From Piscirickettsiaceae bacterium (GTDB taxonomy: Bacteria > Pseudomonadota > Gammaproteobacteria > Nitrosococcales > Methylophagaceae): a DNA stretch of 64,000 nt. Under the pieces are notes generated by a model. The model was given only the letters and a program-made list of their open reading frames with translations. It was not told where the DNA came from and did no database searches. The stretch is taken from assembly GCA_013215805.1 (NCBI GenBank), contig JABSQM010000005.1, forward strand, positions 248,001 to 312,000. Direction: 5' to 3'. The number at the start of each line of letters is the position of its first letter. The stretch's first letter is position 1. The position numbers and the translations under genes were made by a program. Shown here in pieces: positions 29,185-40,542 of this stretch.

Positions 29185-30345
29185 TTATAACACATCGCTA
29201 GATACCTTTATCACCCAAATGGGCATATCCAATAATTTACCAATTTTTAAAGCCATATGCTTCGCCTCTTTCTGGTTATTAAATGGTCCAACTAATACCT
29301 CGCCCATTGCGCCATATCGTATAGGAAAAAAATACTCTCCATAATCTAAAATGGATAATGCCGTAACCATTCTACCCGCCGCATTTATTTTCATACCACC
29401 ATGAATAAACCATACATTCTCAATAACATCAATATCTCTCTGATTAACTATCTTCACTATACCTTGATGTCTATGTCCTAAATCCTCTATAAACTGCCAT
29501 TCATTATCAAATAAAACATAATTTTGTATATTTATAATCTCTGCAACCATGGGTGTCATATTACCTCCGTCTCTAAAATCTACATCCTCCTGTATTTCAT
29601 GAGCTTCTACATAAAGAACATCATCTTGTAGAGCCGCTTTATATGGCTGATATAAGATCTCAACAGGAGTATTGATCGGCACAATACTAAATAAATGCTC
29701 AATATCTTCAGGAAATAGGCGTATGCAACCGTGACTTACTCTTAAACCAACTCCATAAGGCTTATTGGTTCCATGAAGCAAATAACCAGTCATCGATAAT
29801 CGCATTGCGTAGGCACCTAATGGGTTACCAGGTCCAGATGCCACCACTGTTGGTAAAGGCTCACCTTTTTTAATATACTCCTGATGTATCGACAAAGACG
29901 GTGTCCATGTCGGGTCTCTTTTTTTTTGTATAATACGTGCTTTCCCCAAAGGTGTGGCCCAACCTCTACGACCTACCCCTATTGGATGAGTAATAACCAT
30001 TTGACGTTGATCTTCTTTCCGACTTGGAAAGTAATATAATCTCATTTCTGCTAAATTAATCACAATTCCCTTCCTTGCTGAATTCGGCAAGATAAAACGA
30101 TTTGGTACTAGAATCTCCTGTTCATCACCTAGTAACCAAGGATCCAAATCAGGATTAGCATTAACAATCTCTCTATATCCTATATTAAATTCGCGAGAAA
30201 TATCTAATAGCGTATCTCCCTCATAACTATAGACAATGATATTATGACCAAGAACACGGCCATTGTCATCGGGTAGACTAAAGGTTGTTGCACATAACGA
30301 TGGTGCTATTAACGTTATAATGACTAAATATAAAGGGAGCAGCAT
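29185..30345 (-). CDS. L,D-transpeptidase (LysM-YkuD, ErfK/YbiS type) with SPOR-like C-terminus
   Basis: Periplasmic enzyme of the group that links lipoprotein or peptidoglycan stems through L,D bonds. The 386 residues show a signal peptide (1-18), a LysM-like segment (YEGDTLLDISREFNIGYREI, about 41-60), and a YkuD catalytic domain (about 95-240) with HGTNKPYGVG and the active-site SHGCIRL. The last 40 residues (EVLVGPFNNQKEAKHMALKI) resemble part of a SPOR peptidoglycan-binding domain, which is not usual for ErfK-type enzymes. Its tail-to-tail neighbour is an Lpp-like lipoprotein, the natural substrate of this class. Confidence 0.9.
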   Translation of the reverse strand: MLLPLYLVIITLIAPSLCATTFSLPDDNGRVLGHNIIVYSYEGDTLLDISREFNIGYREIVNANPDLDPWLLGDEQEILVPNRFILPNSARKGIVINLAEMRLYYFPSRKEDQRQMVITHPIGVGRRGWATPLGKARIIQKKRDPTWTPSLSIHQEYIKKGEPLPTVVASGPGNPLGAYAMRLSMTGYLLHGTNKPYGVGLRVSHGCIRLFPEDIEHLFSIVPINTPVEILYQPYKAALQDDVLYVEAHEIQEDVDFRDGGNMTPMVAEIINIQNYVLFDNEWQFIEDLGHRHQGIVKIVNQRDIDVIENVWFIHGGMKINAAGRMVTALSILDYGEYFFPIRYGAMGEVLVGPFNNQKEAKHMALKIGKLLDMPIWVIKVSSDVL

Positions 30346-30478
30346 GCTTTAAGTTTGCCTTAACACGATATTGTACATACGTTATCACTTAATGAGAACG
30401 TTATGGTACATAATAAGCAGTAATAACTAACTATTATACTCAATAAAATTAATAGACTAGGTGTGCCTCAATCTTAAC

Positions 30479-31327
30479 ATGCAAAAATATTACCTAACTT
30501 TAACTGCCTTAAGTCTTATTATAATGTCCGGCTGCTCCTATTCTACAACTACAACACATACAATAGACAATTCATTGCATAAAAAACAGATATATAATGA
30601 AGCTACAAAGGCACTGAATTCTGGTGACTACAGCACCGCCTTAAAAAATTACGACACATTGAAAAAAAAATTTCCATTTACTAGTTACTTAAGGCCATCT
30701 TTGCTGAGAATAGTATACATGAGTTATAGAAAACATGATTTAAAAAATGCATTAGTGAATATCAATAGCTATATTTTAAAATATCCACGTAGCAAAAATA
30801 TGGATTATGTACTTTACTTACGAGGATTGATTAACCTCAATATGGTAAGGATGGCGATGAACTACCATGCTACTGATATAGTAGAAGATATAAAGAATCG
30901 TAATGTGAAAAGTAAACACATTAAAAGATATATCTTTCAAGAAGATGCATCACAGCGCGATATCATCCATGCACATTCCGCCCTAAAAGATTTCATAACA
31001 CTTGTTGATACTAAACATTCGAGTGAATATAGAAAAGATTCGATAATGCAAATCATTTATATTCATAAAATCTTAGCGAAGCACGAATTGAACGTTGCTA
31101 ATTATTATATGCGTCATAAAAAATATACGTCAGCTTCCGAACGATCTAAAAATATAATTAAAGACTATCCACATACCTCTGACGTGCCAGCAGCCTTATC
31201 CATCACAGCCAAAGTATATAAAATAACAAAACATAATAAAGAGTCTGATGATATACTCCAAATATTAACATTAAACTATCCAAGTCATCATGTAATAAAG
31301 GAAATTATAGATACGAAATTAAAATAA
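30479..31327 (+). CDS. bamD: Outer membrane assembly lipoprotein BamD
   Basis: Essential BAM-complex lipoprotein that, with BamA, inserts beta-barrel proteins. The 282-residue precursor has a signal peptide with lipobox IIMSGC (Cys near 19) and tetratricopeptide-type repeats, including YNEATKALNSGDYSTALKNY and the block PHTSDVPAALSITAKVY. RGLINLNM and NYYMRHKKY match BamD consensus positions. I start at ATG 30479; a GTG at 30461 would add six residues ahead of the signal peptide. Length is slightly above E. coli BamD (245). Confidence 0.9.
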   Translation: MQKYYLTLTALSLIIMSGCSYSTTTTHTIDNSLHKKQIYNEATKALNSGDYSTALKNYDTLKKKFPFTSYLRPSLLRIVYMSYRKHDLKNALVNINSYILKYPRSKNMDYVLYLRGLINLNMVRMAMNYHATDIVEDIKNRNVKSKHIKRYIFQEDASQRDIIHAHSALKDFITLVDTKHSSEYRKDSIMQIIYIHKILAKHELNVANYYMRHKKYTSASERSKNIIKDYPHTSDVPAALSITAKVYKITKHNKESDDILQILTLNYPSHHVIKEIIDTKLK

Positions 31328-31354
31328 CATGATACATGCTTACGCTACAGATAT

Positions 31355-31702
<348 letters not shown>

Positions 31703-31715
31703 CTACTCTAATTTG

Positions 31716-33353
31716 TTACGCCTCAGTTATATTGTAGCCAGAAGTAATAGGATAACGCCGATCGCGCCCAAATGCACGACTGGTTATACAAATTCCTGGT
31801 GGTGCCTGCCGACGCTTATACTCATTACGATCAACCATACCTATCACACGCGCGACTATTTCAGCATCATTTCCTGCAAACACAATATCTTCATAACACC
31901 AGTCATTTGCAATATAATATTCTAATATTCGATCCAATACTTCGTAATCAGGGAGGCTGTCTTGATCGCATTGCCCTGAAGATAGCTCCGCAGATGGTGG
32001 ACGATTCAAGATACACTCAGGAATAATATTGGAGATGGAATTTCGATAACGGCATAATTTGTAAACTAGAGTCTTATAAACATCTTTTAACGGCGCATAA
32101 CCACCTGCCATATCACCATACAGAGTTGAATATCCTACAGCCATTTCGCTTTTATTACCGGTAGATAGTAACATAGCACCAGTATTATTTGATATTGCCA
32201 TCAACAATACTCCCCTGCAACGAGCTTGAATATTTTCCGCCATAGCACCGATAGTTGAGTCGGCATAAGTCTGCACTAAAGTTTCCAAAAATTGATTAAA
32301 CATTGGTTCTATTGATAATACATCATGCGAAACACGAACTCGTTTGGCCATTTCTTCAGCATCATCAAGACTCATTTGGGAAGTGTGGCGAGATGGCATC
32401 ATCACTGTTTTAACACGTTTAGCACCTATCGCATCAACAGCAAGTATTAAAGTTAACGCAGAATCAATGCCACCAGATAAACCCATAACTACACTAGGAA
32501 ATTTATTTTTTTCAATATAATCCTGCAAACCTTGGACTAGAGCTTGATATACCATCACAACATCATCCTCCTTTTTAGCTAGGTTGCCTTTAATCTCAAT
32601 TTGACCAAATACGTCACGATTTAATAATAACGGAAATAATACTTGTTGGAAGGCAGGTGCTCGGGCAACCGGCAGCCCCTGCGAAGATAAAGCAAATGAA
32701 TGTCCATCAAATACCAAATCATCCTGCCCACCAACAAGATTAATATAAATAATTGGCAAACCGGTTTCTAAGGTTCGCTGCTTCACCTCCGCCTCTCGCA
32801 ATTCGGATTTACCCTGTCGAAATGGAGAAGCATTTAAATTAAGTATAACTTCCGCTCCTGAATCAGCCGCATAGACAGCTGGTTCAGAAAACCAAATATC
32901 CTCACAAATAGTAATTCCAAATTTAATGCCCTTAAACTTAATCACACTTGGTACATTGCCCTCTATAAAATAACGCCTTTCATCAAACACACTATAATTG
33001 GGCAACCGATGCTTAAAATACCTTGCCAAACATTTACCATTAAAAATTAAGGAGGCTGCATTATACAACTTTCCTCTAACCTCGCCTTCAGGATGTCCAA
33101 TAAGAATACCGACACCAACTATATACTTTTTCAGGGCATTCAAACCTTGGTTTACACGGATCATAATATCTGGACGTAATAGCAAATCTTCTGGTGGATA
33201 ACCAGTTAAGGTCAATTCGGGAAATACTATAAGATCGGCCTGTAGAATATCTCGAGCCTCCTCTGAGGCAGCAATAATTCTTCTTACATTGCCACTTATA
33301 TCACCTACAACCAGGTTAATTTGCCCTATTACCAGGCAAAAATTATTCATCAT
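31716..33353 (-). CDS. nadE: Glutamine-dependent NAD+ synthetase
   Basis: Amidates nicotinate adenine dinucleotide to NAD using ammonia made by its own glutaminase domain. The 545 residues comprise an N-terminal nitrilase-type glutaminase (VFPELTLTGYPPEDLL with catalytic Glu near 45; RLPNYSVFDERRYF with the Lys just before it; ITICEDIWF with catalytic Cys) and a C-terminal synthetase (MGLSGGIDSAL; STGNKSEMAVGYSTLYGD). The start overlaps the sucD stop as TAATG, indicating coupling. A tandem ATG follows at codon 2. Confidence 0.96.
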   Translation of the reverse strand: MMNNFCLVIGQINLVVGDISGNVRRIIAASEEARDILQADLIVFPELTLTGYPPEDLLLRPDIMIRVNQGLNALKKYIVGVGILIGHPEGEVRGKLYNAASLIFNGKCLARYFKHRLPNYSVFDERRYFIEGNVPSVIKFKGIKFGITICEDIWFSEPAVYAADSGAEVILNLNASPFRQGKSELREAEVKQRTLETGLPIIYINLVGGQDDLVFDGHSFALSSQGLPVARAPAFQQVLFPLLLNRDVFGQIEIKGNLAKKEDDVVMVYQALVQGLQDYIEKNKFPSVVMGLSGGIDSALTLILAVDAIGAKRVKTVMMPSRHTSQMSLDDAEEMAKRVRVSHDVLSIEPMFNQFLETLVQTYADSTIGAMAENIQARCRGVLLMAISNNTGAMLLSTGNKSEMAVGYSTLYGDMAGGYAPLKDVYKTLVYKLCRYRNSISNIIPECILNRPPSAELSSGQCDQDSLPDYEVLDRILEYYIANDWCYEDIVFAGNDAEIVARVIGMVDRNEYKRRQAPPGICITSRAFGRDRRYPITSGYNITEA

Positions 33354-34231
33354 TAATTACTACTTCCCAATATATCTAACAGTCTTTTCCCCATCTCAGC
33401 TGGAGAGCATGTAATATGGACTCCAGCATCTTTCAACGCTGCCAATTTTGCTTCGGCAGCCCCCTTCCCTCTGCTAATAATAGCTCCAGCATGACCCATA
33501 CGTCTCCCTATAGGAGCCGTTAATCCTGCAATATAAGCGACTACAGGCTTAGTGATATGGTGTTGAATATACTTTGCCGCATCCTCTTCAGCCTGACCAC
33601 CAATTTCACCTACCATAATAATACTTTCAGTTTTAGGATCATCTTCAAATAAAGATAAGCAATTAATAAAATTTATACCATGAATAGGATCACCTCCTAT
33701 CCCTACACAAGTGCTTTGACCCAAACCATTATGAGTGGTTTGATCAATAGCCTCATAAGTCAAAGTACCTGAACGAGACATTATTCCTACCTTACCGGAC
33801 AGATGAATATGACCAGGCATAATACCCATCTTACATTCACCAGGCGTAATCACACCTGGGCAATTAGGACCAATTAGCACCGTATTTCTACGATTTAGAG
33901 CATGTTTAACCCTTAACATATCCTGGATAGGCACACCTTCAGTAATGCAAACAATAATTTTGATACCAGCATCTGCTGCCTCCAAAATCGCATCTGCCGC
34001 AAATGGTGCCGGTACATAGATCATACTGGCATCCGCACCCGTACACTCAACCGCTTCATGCACAGTATTGAATACTTGGCGCTTTAAATGTATTTGTCCG
34101 CCTTTGCCCGGTGTAACCCCCCCAACAAAATTAGTACCATAGGCCATTGCTTGTTCCGAATGGAAAGTTCCCTCTTTACCGGTAAATCCTTGGCAAATAA
34201 CCTTCGTATATCTATTCACTAAGATGCTCAT
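33353..34231 (-). CDS. sucD: Succinyl-CoA synthetase alpha subunit
   Basis: Alpha subunit of the TCA-cycle enzyme converting succinyl-CoA to succinate with nucleotide triphosphate formation. The 292 residues include the N-terminal CoA-binding fold ([19 protein letters not shown]), [18 protein letters not shown] and the phosphohistidine motif GHAGAII near residue 246. Located 5 nt after sucC and overlapping nadE by one base. The usual oxoglutarate dehydrogenase neighbours (sucAB) are not seen on either side. Confidence 0.97.
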   Translation of the reverse strand: MSILVNRYTKVICQGFTGKEGTFHSEQAMAYGTNFVGGVTPGKGGQIHLKRQVFNTVHEAVECTGADASMIYVPAPFAADAILEAADAGIKIIVCITEGVPIQDMLRVKHALNRRNTVLIGPNCPGVITPGECKMGIMPGHIHLSGKVGIMSRSGTLTYEAIDQTTHNGLGQSTCVGIGGDPIHGINFINCLSLFEDDPKTESIIMVGEIGGQAEEDAAKYIQHHITKPVVAYIAGLTAPIGRRMGHAGAIISRGKGAAEAKLAALKDAGVHITCSPAEMGKRLLDILGSSN

Positions 34232-34236
34232 TCCCT

Positions 34237-35400
34237 TTATTCCTTTGATGCTTTTACTGCCTGTTTTACAGCACTTGTCAAATCTTGCGATATGTATATA
34301 CTCATATTACTATCAGACAATAATTTCCTACCCAGATTAGAGTGTGTGCCCTCAAGACGTACGATTAACGGTATCAAAATATCGATATCTCTCACTGCTT
34401 GAATAATGCCTTCAGCGATTAGGTCGCAATGTATAATTCCACCAAAAATGTTAACCAAGATGGAGGTTGCCTTTCTATCTAATAGAATAAGTTTAAAGGC
34501 TTCAGCGATACGATCTGGGGTAGTCCTGCCACCTACATCAAGGAAATTTGCTGGTTCTCCACCCTCTCTTTGGATTAAATCCATGGTTGCCATTGCCAAA
34601 CCAGCGCCATTAACCATACAGGCCACCCTTCCATCCAAGGAAATATAGTTTAGACCAAATTTTTTAGCAACGACCTCAGATTCGGCCTCCTGTGTAGGAT
34701 CAAACATAGTTCCCAATTCCGCATGTCTGAATATACTATTATCATCAAGATCCAACTTAGCATCGACCGCAAGTAAACTATTTCGCTCAGTAACAACCAA
34801 AGGATTAATCTCCACTAAACTAGCATCATTTTCGGTAAAGAGTTGGTATAAGCTGTGCATTAATACCTGTAACTGCTCAAAGGCCATGCCAATTAAGCCC
34901 AGGAAAGATCCCGCGCGACGGCATTGATAGCTTTGCAGCCCAACAATAGGGTCTACATATAAATTTAATATCTCATTCGAATCTTTTGTAGCCACAGCCT
35001 CAATATCCATTCCACCTTGAGGCGAAACCATAAATACAATGGATTCACTCACACGATCTACCAGAACAGAGATGTATAATTCCCGTCTAATATCTGATAG
35101 CTTTTCAATTAAGACATAATTAACTGGCAAACCTTCTGTGATCGTCTGATGTGTAAATAATCGTTGACTTAACATTTTACAAGAAAAATTAGTAACATGG
35201 TCTAAAGAATTTACAATGACAACTCCACCAGCCTTCCCTCGACCTCCAGTGTGTACTTGAGCCTTAATAACCCAGCACTTACCACCAAGCTGTTTTGCCG
35301 CTTGGCGCGCCTGAGAACCACTTGTCACCAAATATCCTTCCGGTGTTAAAATACCATAACGATTAAACAATTGTTTAGCCTGAAATTCATGAAGATTCAT
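34237..35400 (-). CDS. sucC: Succinyl-CoA synthetase beta subunit
   Basis: Beta subunit with the ATP-grasp domain that sets nucleotide specificity. The 387 residues match E. coli SucC (388). Visible blocks are [12 protein letters not shown], the nucleotide-binding [15 protein letters not shown] (46-60), [10 protein letters not shown], and [14 protein letters not shown] in the C-terminal ligase domain. First gene of the sucCD-nadE-glnB cluster. Confidence 0.97.
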   Translation of the reverse strand: MNLHEFQAKQLFNRYGILTPEGYLVTSGSQARQAAKQLGGKCWVIKAQVHTGGRGKAGGVVIVNSLDHVTNFSCKMLSQRLFTHQTITEGLPVNYVLIEKLSDIRRELYISVLVDRVSESIVFMVSPQGGMDIEAVATKDSNEILNLYVDPIVGLQSYQCRRAGSFLGLIGMAFEQLQVLMHSLYQLFTENDASLVEINPLVVTERNSLLAVDAKLDLDDNSIFRHAELGTMFDPTQEAESEVVAKKFGLNYISLDGRVACMVNGAGLAMATMDLIQREGGEPANFLDVGGRTTPDRIAEAFKLILLDRKATSILVNIFGGIIHCDLIAEGIIQAVRDIDILIPLIVRLEGTHSNLGRKLLSDSNMSIYISQDLTSAVKQAVKASKE

Positions 35401-35571
35401 TTCATCTATTCGCCTTCATTATTAATTTAACCATAATTTTAAAAAATTTATACGAATGATTATCATGGTAATGCGTGGAGTGAGAGTATATTTTAATTGT
35501 TGAAAAGCTTTGCAGATATTTTAATTCTGCCATTATTATAGTTTAGTACCATTAACAAAAAAGAAATTGCC

Positions 35572-36552
35572 ATGCCACCACCTTATATTAATATTGAACC
35601 ATATAAAACTCACAATTTTACAATGGAACCATTGAAAAATGGTAAATGCCATAATATTTATGTAGAGGAGTGTGGCAACCCAATAGGTATTCCAGTCATA
35701 TTCTTACACGGTGGTCCTGGCTCGGGATGTAAGCCTCAACATCGTTGTTATTTCGATCCCAAGATATATCGTATCATTCCATTCGATCAACGTGGGTGTG
35801 GTCGCTCCACACCTAGCGGTGAATTAGAAAATAATACCAGCTACTATCTAGTTCAGGATATAAAAACCATTCGAGAAAAATTGGGCATCCACCAATGGCT
35901 TGTTGTTGGCAGTTCCTGGGGCTCTACCCTAACATTAATATATGCACAACATTATCCCGAACATGTGATCGCAATGATCTTACGTAGTGTTTTCCTTGGC
36001 AGAACACAAGATATTAACCGGTCATACACCGAAGGCGGCGCTTCTAAATTATTCCCTGGAGCTTGGCATAGACTAGTTAAAAATCTACCCTTAACTGAAC
36101 GAAAATTTCCCTTACCAGCCTATTTTAAATTGTTGACTAACAATAATACAGCCGGTCAAACAGCCGCCGCAATAGCCCTACAGACTTGGGAAAACACTAT
36201 CTTAAAGCTCCGTGATCATGAATATCAACACAATCCCACGGCAAATCCTAGTCCATTAGCTCATTCCCGTATTCAACTGCATTATGCACTAAATATTTGT
36301 TTTATTGAAGATACACCCCTACTTGATAATATTGATGTTATTCGAGGTATACCCACAAAGATTATTCATGGCCGTTATGATATCGTGTGTCCTATACAAC
36401 AGTCATGGGAACTACATCAAAAATGGCCAGAAGAAAAATTAGAAATTATTCATATGGCTGGTCATGCGTCTGAATCTTTATTAATTGATGTATTGATTAA
36501 TGCTACTCGTGAATTTAGGACCAAACCATTACACACTACGATAACAATATAA
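35572..36552 (+). CDS. pip: Proline iminopeptidase (S33 alpha/beta hydrolase)
   Basis: Cytosolic serine peptidase that releases N-terminal proline from peptides. The 326 residues show the oxyanion motif HGGPGSG, the PIP-specific DQRGCGRSTPSG, the nucleophile elbow GSSWGSTL, the acid in GRYDIVCP and the histidine in MAGHASE. Length and motifs are normal. Divergent from sucC; no strong ribosome site precedes the ATG. Confidence 0.94.
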   Translation: MPPPYINIEPYKTHNFTMEPLKNGKCHNIYVEECGNPIGIPVIFLHGGPGSGCKPQHRCYFDPKIYRIIPFDQRGCGRSTPSGELENNTSYYLVQDIKTIREKLGIHQWLVVGSSWGSTLTLIYAQHYPEHVIAMILRSVFLGRTQDINRSYTEGGASKLFPGAWHRLVKNLPLTERKFPLPAYFKLLTNNNTAGQTAAAIALQTWENTILKLRDHEYQHNPTANPSPLAHSRIQLHYALNICFIEDTPLLDNIDVIRGIPTKIIHGRYDIVCPIQQSWELHQKWPEEKLEIIHMAGHASESLLIDVLINATREFRTKPLHTTITI

Positions 36553-36708
36553 CTAATGAAAAAAGATCTAAATTATTAAGACTCCTAAATCTAAAAAAAC
36601 ATCATACGAATGCTACCACTACCAAGGTAATCTAGATAATAAACAAATGTCCTATGACAATTAAAGTATTCTTTAGTTTACCGACTATCTGTAAAATATA
36701 TTTGAGGC

Positions 36709-37350
36709 ATGAGAATGCAAAAATTTTTTATTAGTTCTATTATTTTCATTATAGGTATAAGCGCTTTATTAATTATCTCTTCCACACAAAAATCGGACCC
36801 TATTATGAATATGCCATGGGAAACAACTATTATGGATGATGGTAATATCCGGGTTTTTGGCATTCACTTGGGCAAGACAACTCTTAAACAAGCACAACAC
36901 ATTTTCAATCTATATGGCAAAACGGCTATTTTCAGCCAGCCTGATCATGAACTAACAGTAGAATCATATTTTGACAGTGTTAAACTAGGCGGGTTATCCG
37001 CCAAAATCATACTTAATTTAATAGTTCCCAAGCAGCAAATCCAGAACATATTAACTCATGCCACTAAGAATATTTTGCAACCTAGCGGAGCACGTCGTTA
37101 TCAACTGCATAACAACAACACGTCCTTGTTGCTAAATTTACCGATCGTATCTATCACTTATATTCCCTCAGTAACATTGGATGAAAACATGATTCTAAAT
37201 CGATTTGGCAAGGCCAAAAATATTCAACAAATATCAACAAATAAACCTAGCTACCTTATTTGGCATTACCCAAAAATTGGATTGTCAATCACCTTTAACC
37301 ATCGAGAAAAAACTGTATTGCAATACAGTATGCAAAAATTAAATGTTTAA
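36709..37350 (+). CDS. Conserved hypothetical membrane-anchored protein
   Basis: A 213-residue protein that I cannot assign to a named family with certainty. It has a short basic N-terminus and one membrane segment (about 7-25, FFISSIIFIIGISALLIIS), then a soluble, probably periplasmic region. Recurrent features such as IRVFGIHLGKTTLKQA (47-62), TYIPSVTLDENMILNRFGKA and WHYPKIGLSITF remind me of an uncharacterised protein found in several free-living gammaproteobacteria. The retained intact frame amid decay suggests a useful function. Not in an obvious operon. Confidence 0.75.
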   Translation: MRMQKFFISSIIFIIGISALLIISSTQKSDPIMNMPWETTIMDDGNIRVFGIHLGKTTLKQAQHIFNLYGKTAIFSQPDHELTVESYFDSVKLGGLSAKIILNLIVPKQQIQNILTHATKNILQPSGARRYQLHNNNTSLLLNLPIVSITYIPSVTLDENMILNRFGKAKNIQQISTNKPSYLIWHYPKIGLSITFNHREKTVLQYSMQKLNV

Positions 37351-37865
37351 AAAAATGGTAGATATCAATAGATGATCTATACTTCATGGTAATTAGATGG
37401 CCCTACTATTGTTAGTCAACCATAAAAACTAATGTAGATGATAAGTCAATCGTCGTACCTGATTATTTTCATCTAAAGCGATAATCATTATTAATTTACT
37501 CTCATAGATCAACATTTAAAATGGAAACTATATTAATAGTGCAGATTACAACTTCATGATATATTATCATAAATAATATACTAAATAATTTGTATTACTA
37601 TGAATCCTTTATTAGAAAAGGAAGACTAAAATTACATATTATTATAAATATATCATCTACATATGCTTAATATTTAGAGCTGCAATATACTAATATTTAT
37701 AAACAAAATAGCAATGAAATGCATAACCCAGCAGTATTACAGCTCATAGTAAAGTTAGCTCCAACCCATCGCAATCATCCTTATTGAATTTAGTGAGATT
37801 ATACCCCATATTAAATTGGAGGACATATTGGTGAAATTAAAATTGATTATATAACTACTATAAAT
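37351..37865. other. Intergenic region between convergent transcription units
   Basis: About 515 bp between the hypothetical gene and the end of the cco assembly operon. No gene is recognisable. A reverse-strand frame of about 20 codons (MIIALDENNQVRRLTYHLH, near 37475) and a plus-strand GGAGG followed by an abortive GTG frame near 37819 may be relics. No terminator hairpin with a T-tract was seen. Confidence 0.45.
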
Positions 37866-38039
37866 TCAAGGCGTATTTTTTGATTTAACATCCACTATTG
37901 ATTCATCATCCATCAAAATTCTATTTGCAGCACCATCCATGTCATCATATTGACCACTACGTACAGCCCACAAAAATACTCCTATCCCTAAAATACCTAA
38001 AAGTAACACCCCTGGTAATAGACCATAGATAACCTCCAC
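37866..38039 (-). CDS. ccoS: cbb3 oxidase maturation protein CcoS (FixS)
   Basis: A 57-residue single-span membrane protein needed for assembly of cofactors into cbb3 oxidase. It reads from GTG 38039, 3 nt after the ccoI stop, as VEVIYGLLPGVLLLGILGIG, with a membrane helix and then the CcoS hallmark FLWAVRSGQYDDMDGAANRI ending shortly after. GGAG lies within the ccoI end region and coupling to ccoI is likely. Short length and the GTG start make it easy to miss. Confidence 0.93.
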   Translation of the reverse strand: MEVIYGLLPGVLLLGILGIGVFLWAVRSGQYDDMDGAANRILMDDESIVDVKSKNTP

Positions 38040-38042
38040 GAC

Positions 38043-40475
38043 TTACCTCTTAAATAGTTTTCCTATTCTGGCAGAATTGCCAATTACCAACAAAGAACTC
38101 AATGGCATAGTTAATGCTGCTACTATTGGGCTAACTAATGCCATCATTGCTAATGGTACCATAACAATGTTATAAGAAATTGATAATACAATATTTTGCT
38201 TAATTATGTATAGAGTTTTATCTGATAAATGCTTAGCTTCCGCAACTTGTCGTAAATTATTATGTGATAACACAATATCTGCACTCTCTATTGAGACGTC
38301 TGTACCATAGGCTAAGGCAATGCCGACATCAGCTTGAATCAAAGCTGGAGCATCATTAATACCATCCCCTACCATAGCTACAATTTCACCTTTTAATTGC
38401 AACTGTCGAATAATATTAGATTTATCTTTTGGAGATACTTCTGCCAAACGATTGATATTTCCTAAATTAGCAGTAACAGCCGTTACCACAGATTTTTTGT
38501 CACCACTCAACACCGTGATGTCAATATCACGCTCCCGCAATACGGAAATAATAGTTTTTACCTCAGGACGCAGCTCATCAACCAAGCCTAAAAAACCAGA
38601 AAATGCACCTTCAATAGCGATGAATACACAACTTATACCTTTCTGTTCCAAATTACAAATTTGAGCGTACAACTCTGGACTTACTGTTATTTCATGCTTT
38701 AATAACCATTCCTGAGTACCTATTAATACCTGTTTATTATTAACCATGCCCCCAACACCTTCTCCAGGTGATGAAATAAATCCAGATAATGGTAATAACG
38801 ATAACTGTTTATCCATTAAAGCTTGATGAAGTGATAAAGCAACACTATGTTCAGAATATTGCTCAACAGATGCTGCGAAGATTAATAGGACATCAACGGT
38901 AAAATTACCACACACTTCAATTTTCACTATCTTCAATTTACCATCAGTTAAGGTACCAGTTTTATCAAAAAAAACGTGAGTAATTTGAGATAATGCTTCC
39001 AAAGCAGAGCCCTGCTTTACTAAGATTCCTCGACTAGCGCCAACACCACTGGCAACTGCCACCGACATGGGGGTCGCCAAACCAAAAGCACAAGGACAAG
39101 TAATAATTAACACCGATGTTGATGCCAATAATGCAATTTCAAAACTATAGTGGCTCCAATAAATGAAGGTGATCATTGCTAAAAGCAGAGTAATTAGAAC
39201 AAACCAAGGGACAATTCTGTCGGCAACGGATTGTATTCGAGCTTTTGAGGCTTGAGCATCCTCCATTAATGCAACAATTTTTGACAAGGCTGTATCCCCC
39301 AATATACGTTCAACCATAATGATAAAAGCACCATCACCATTCATACTACCAGCAACTACCTTATCATCCACCACCTTAACTATCGAAACGGATTCGCCAG
39401 TAAGAATTGATTCATCAACAGCACTTTGGCCTTCTACTATCCTTCCATCCACTGGAATTTTTTCACCAGGTTTAACTAATACTTTATCACCAATGATGAC
39501 TGAACGTATCGGCATAACCTCATTTTTACCATTAACTATCACGGTAGCTAATTTAGGTTGTAACTCTAATAATCGGCTAGTTGCCGATAAAGCTCTCCTC
39601 CTTGAAATCGACTCAAGATATCGTCCAACTAATATAACAAACAAAAGGTTAATAACGGTATCAAAATAGACATCACCAATCATCCTATTCATAACAGTGA
39701 TATATGCTGAATAAATATAGGTGGTTATTGTACCTATTGCTATAGGTAGATCCATGGTTAGATAACCCCGCCGCAAGCCCCAAACTGCATTTTTCAGGAA
39801 AGGATAGCCAGCATAAAATAAAGTAGGAGTTGCAATAATAAGACCTACCCATTGAAACCAGTTACGAAATTCTCCTTGATCAGCCCCAGCATATAGAGCA
39901 ATTGAGATCCACATTAAATTCATCATCGCGAAACCAGCAACGCCCATTCTATACAACAGGCTACGGTGACGATGTGCCAATTCCTCATCTGCAGTATCGG
40001 AATCAAAGGGTATAGCTAAATAACCAACTTGAGTTAATGTTTGCAAAATTAAGGATAATGATACATTTTCATTATTCCAACGCAATAATAACCGCTTTGT
40101 GGTTAAATTAACTTCGGCAGATAATATCCCTGGTAGTTTTGCTACTGAATGTTCAATTAACCATACACAGGCAGCACAATGAATGCCCTCTATCAACAAA
40201 TTAATCCTTCTTTCATTGCCATGCTTTTCTACATAATCTAACTGTAACTCATCTGAATCATAGGAAATAAACTTTTCATTCATATCATGGGATGGAGCCA
40301 ATCCCCTGCCTTCAGGTGCTTTTTTATAAAAACTTTGTAAACCTGCATCATATATTGTTTGGCAAACAGTCACACATCCAAAGCAACAAAATTCTTGTTC
40401 AACACCCGCCACAAAAGAATTAAATATTCCTATTGATTCTATCAATAACCCACAGTGATAACAATTCTTTGACAA
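38043..40475 (-). CDS. ccoI: Copper-transporting P1B-type ATPase CcoI (FixI)
   Basis: Inner-membrane pump that exports Cu(I) for insertion in cbb3 oxidase. The 810 residues begin with a metal-binding-like CYHCGLL...CCFGC region, then a heavy-metal-associated domain with [12 protein letters not shown] (about 94-105), eight membrane helices, TGES in ILTGESVSI, the ion-channel motif [11 protein letters not shown], the phosphorylation motif DKTGTLT and [10 protein letters not shown]. The N-terminal cysteine cluster distinguishes FixI-type pumps from CopA. Lies between ccoH and ccoS. Confidence 0.95.
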   Translation of the reverse strand: MSKNCYHCGLLIESIGIFNSFVAGVEQEFCCFGCVTVCQTIYDAGLQSFYKKAPEGRGLAPSHDMNEKFISYDSDELQLDYVEKHGNERRINLLIEGIHCAACVWLIEHSVAKLPGILSAEVNLTTKRLLLRWNNENVSLSLILQTLTQVGYLAIPFDSDTADEELAHRHRSLLYRMGVAGFAMMNLMWISIALYAGADQGEFRNWFQWVGLIIATPTLFYAGYPFLKNAVWGLRRGYLTMDLPIAIGTITTYIYSAYITVMNRMIGDVYFDTVINLLFVILVGRYLESISRRRALSATSRLLELQPKLATVIVNGKNEVMPIRSVIIGDKVLVKPGEKIPVDGRIVEGQSAVDESILTGESVSIVKVVDDKVVAGSMNGDGAFIIMVERILGDTALSKIVALMEDAQASKARIQSVADRIVPWFVLITLLLAMITFIYWSHYSFEIALLASTSVLIITCPCAFGLATPMSVAVASGVGASRGILVKQGSALEALSQITHVFFDKTGTLTDGKLKIVKIEVCGNFTVDVLLIFAASVEQYSEHSVALSLHQALMDKQLSLLPLSGFISSPGEGVGGMVNNKQVLIGTQEWLLKHEITVSPELYAQICNLEQKGISCVFIAIEGAFSGFLGLVDELRPEVKTIISVLRERDIDITVLSGDKKSVVTAVTANLGNINRLAEVSPKDKSNIIRQLQLKGEIVAMVGDGINDAPALIQADVGIALAYGTDVSIESADIVLSHNNLRQVAEAKHLSDKTLYIIKQNIVLSISYNIVMVPLAMMALVSPIVAALTMPLSSLLVIGNSARIGKLFKR

Positions 40476-40542
40476 AAGATCTACAACTTAATATCAATAA
40501 TTATTGAATATTTTACGAATGAGTAATCAAACAAGATAGATG

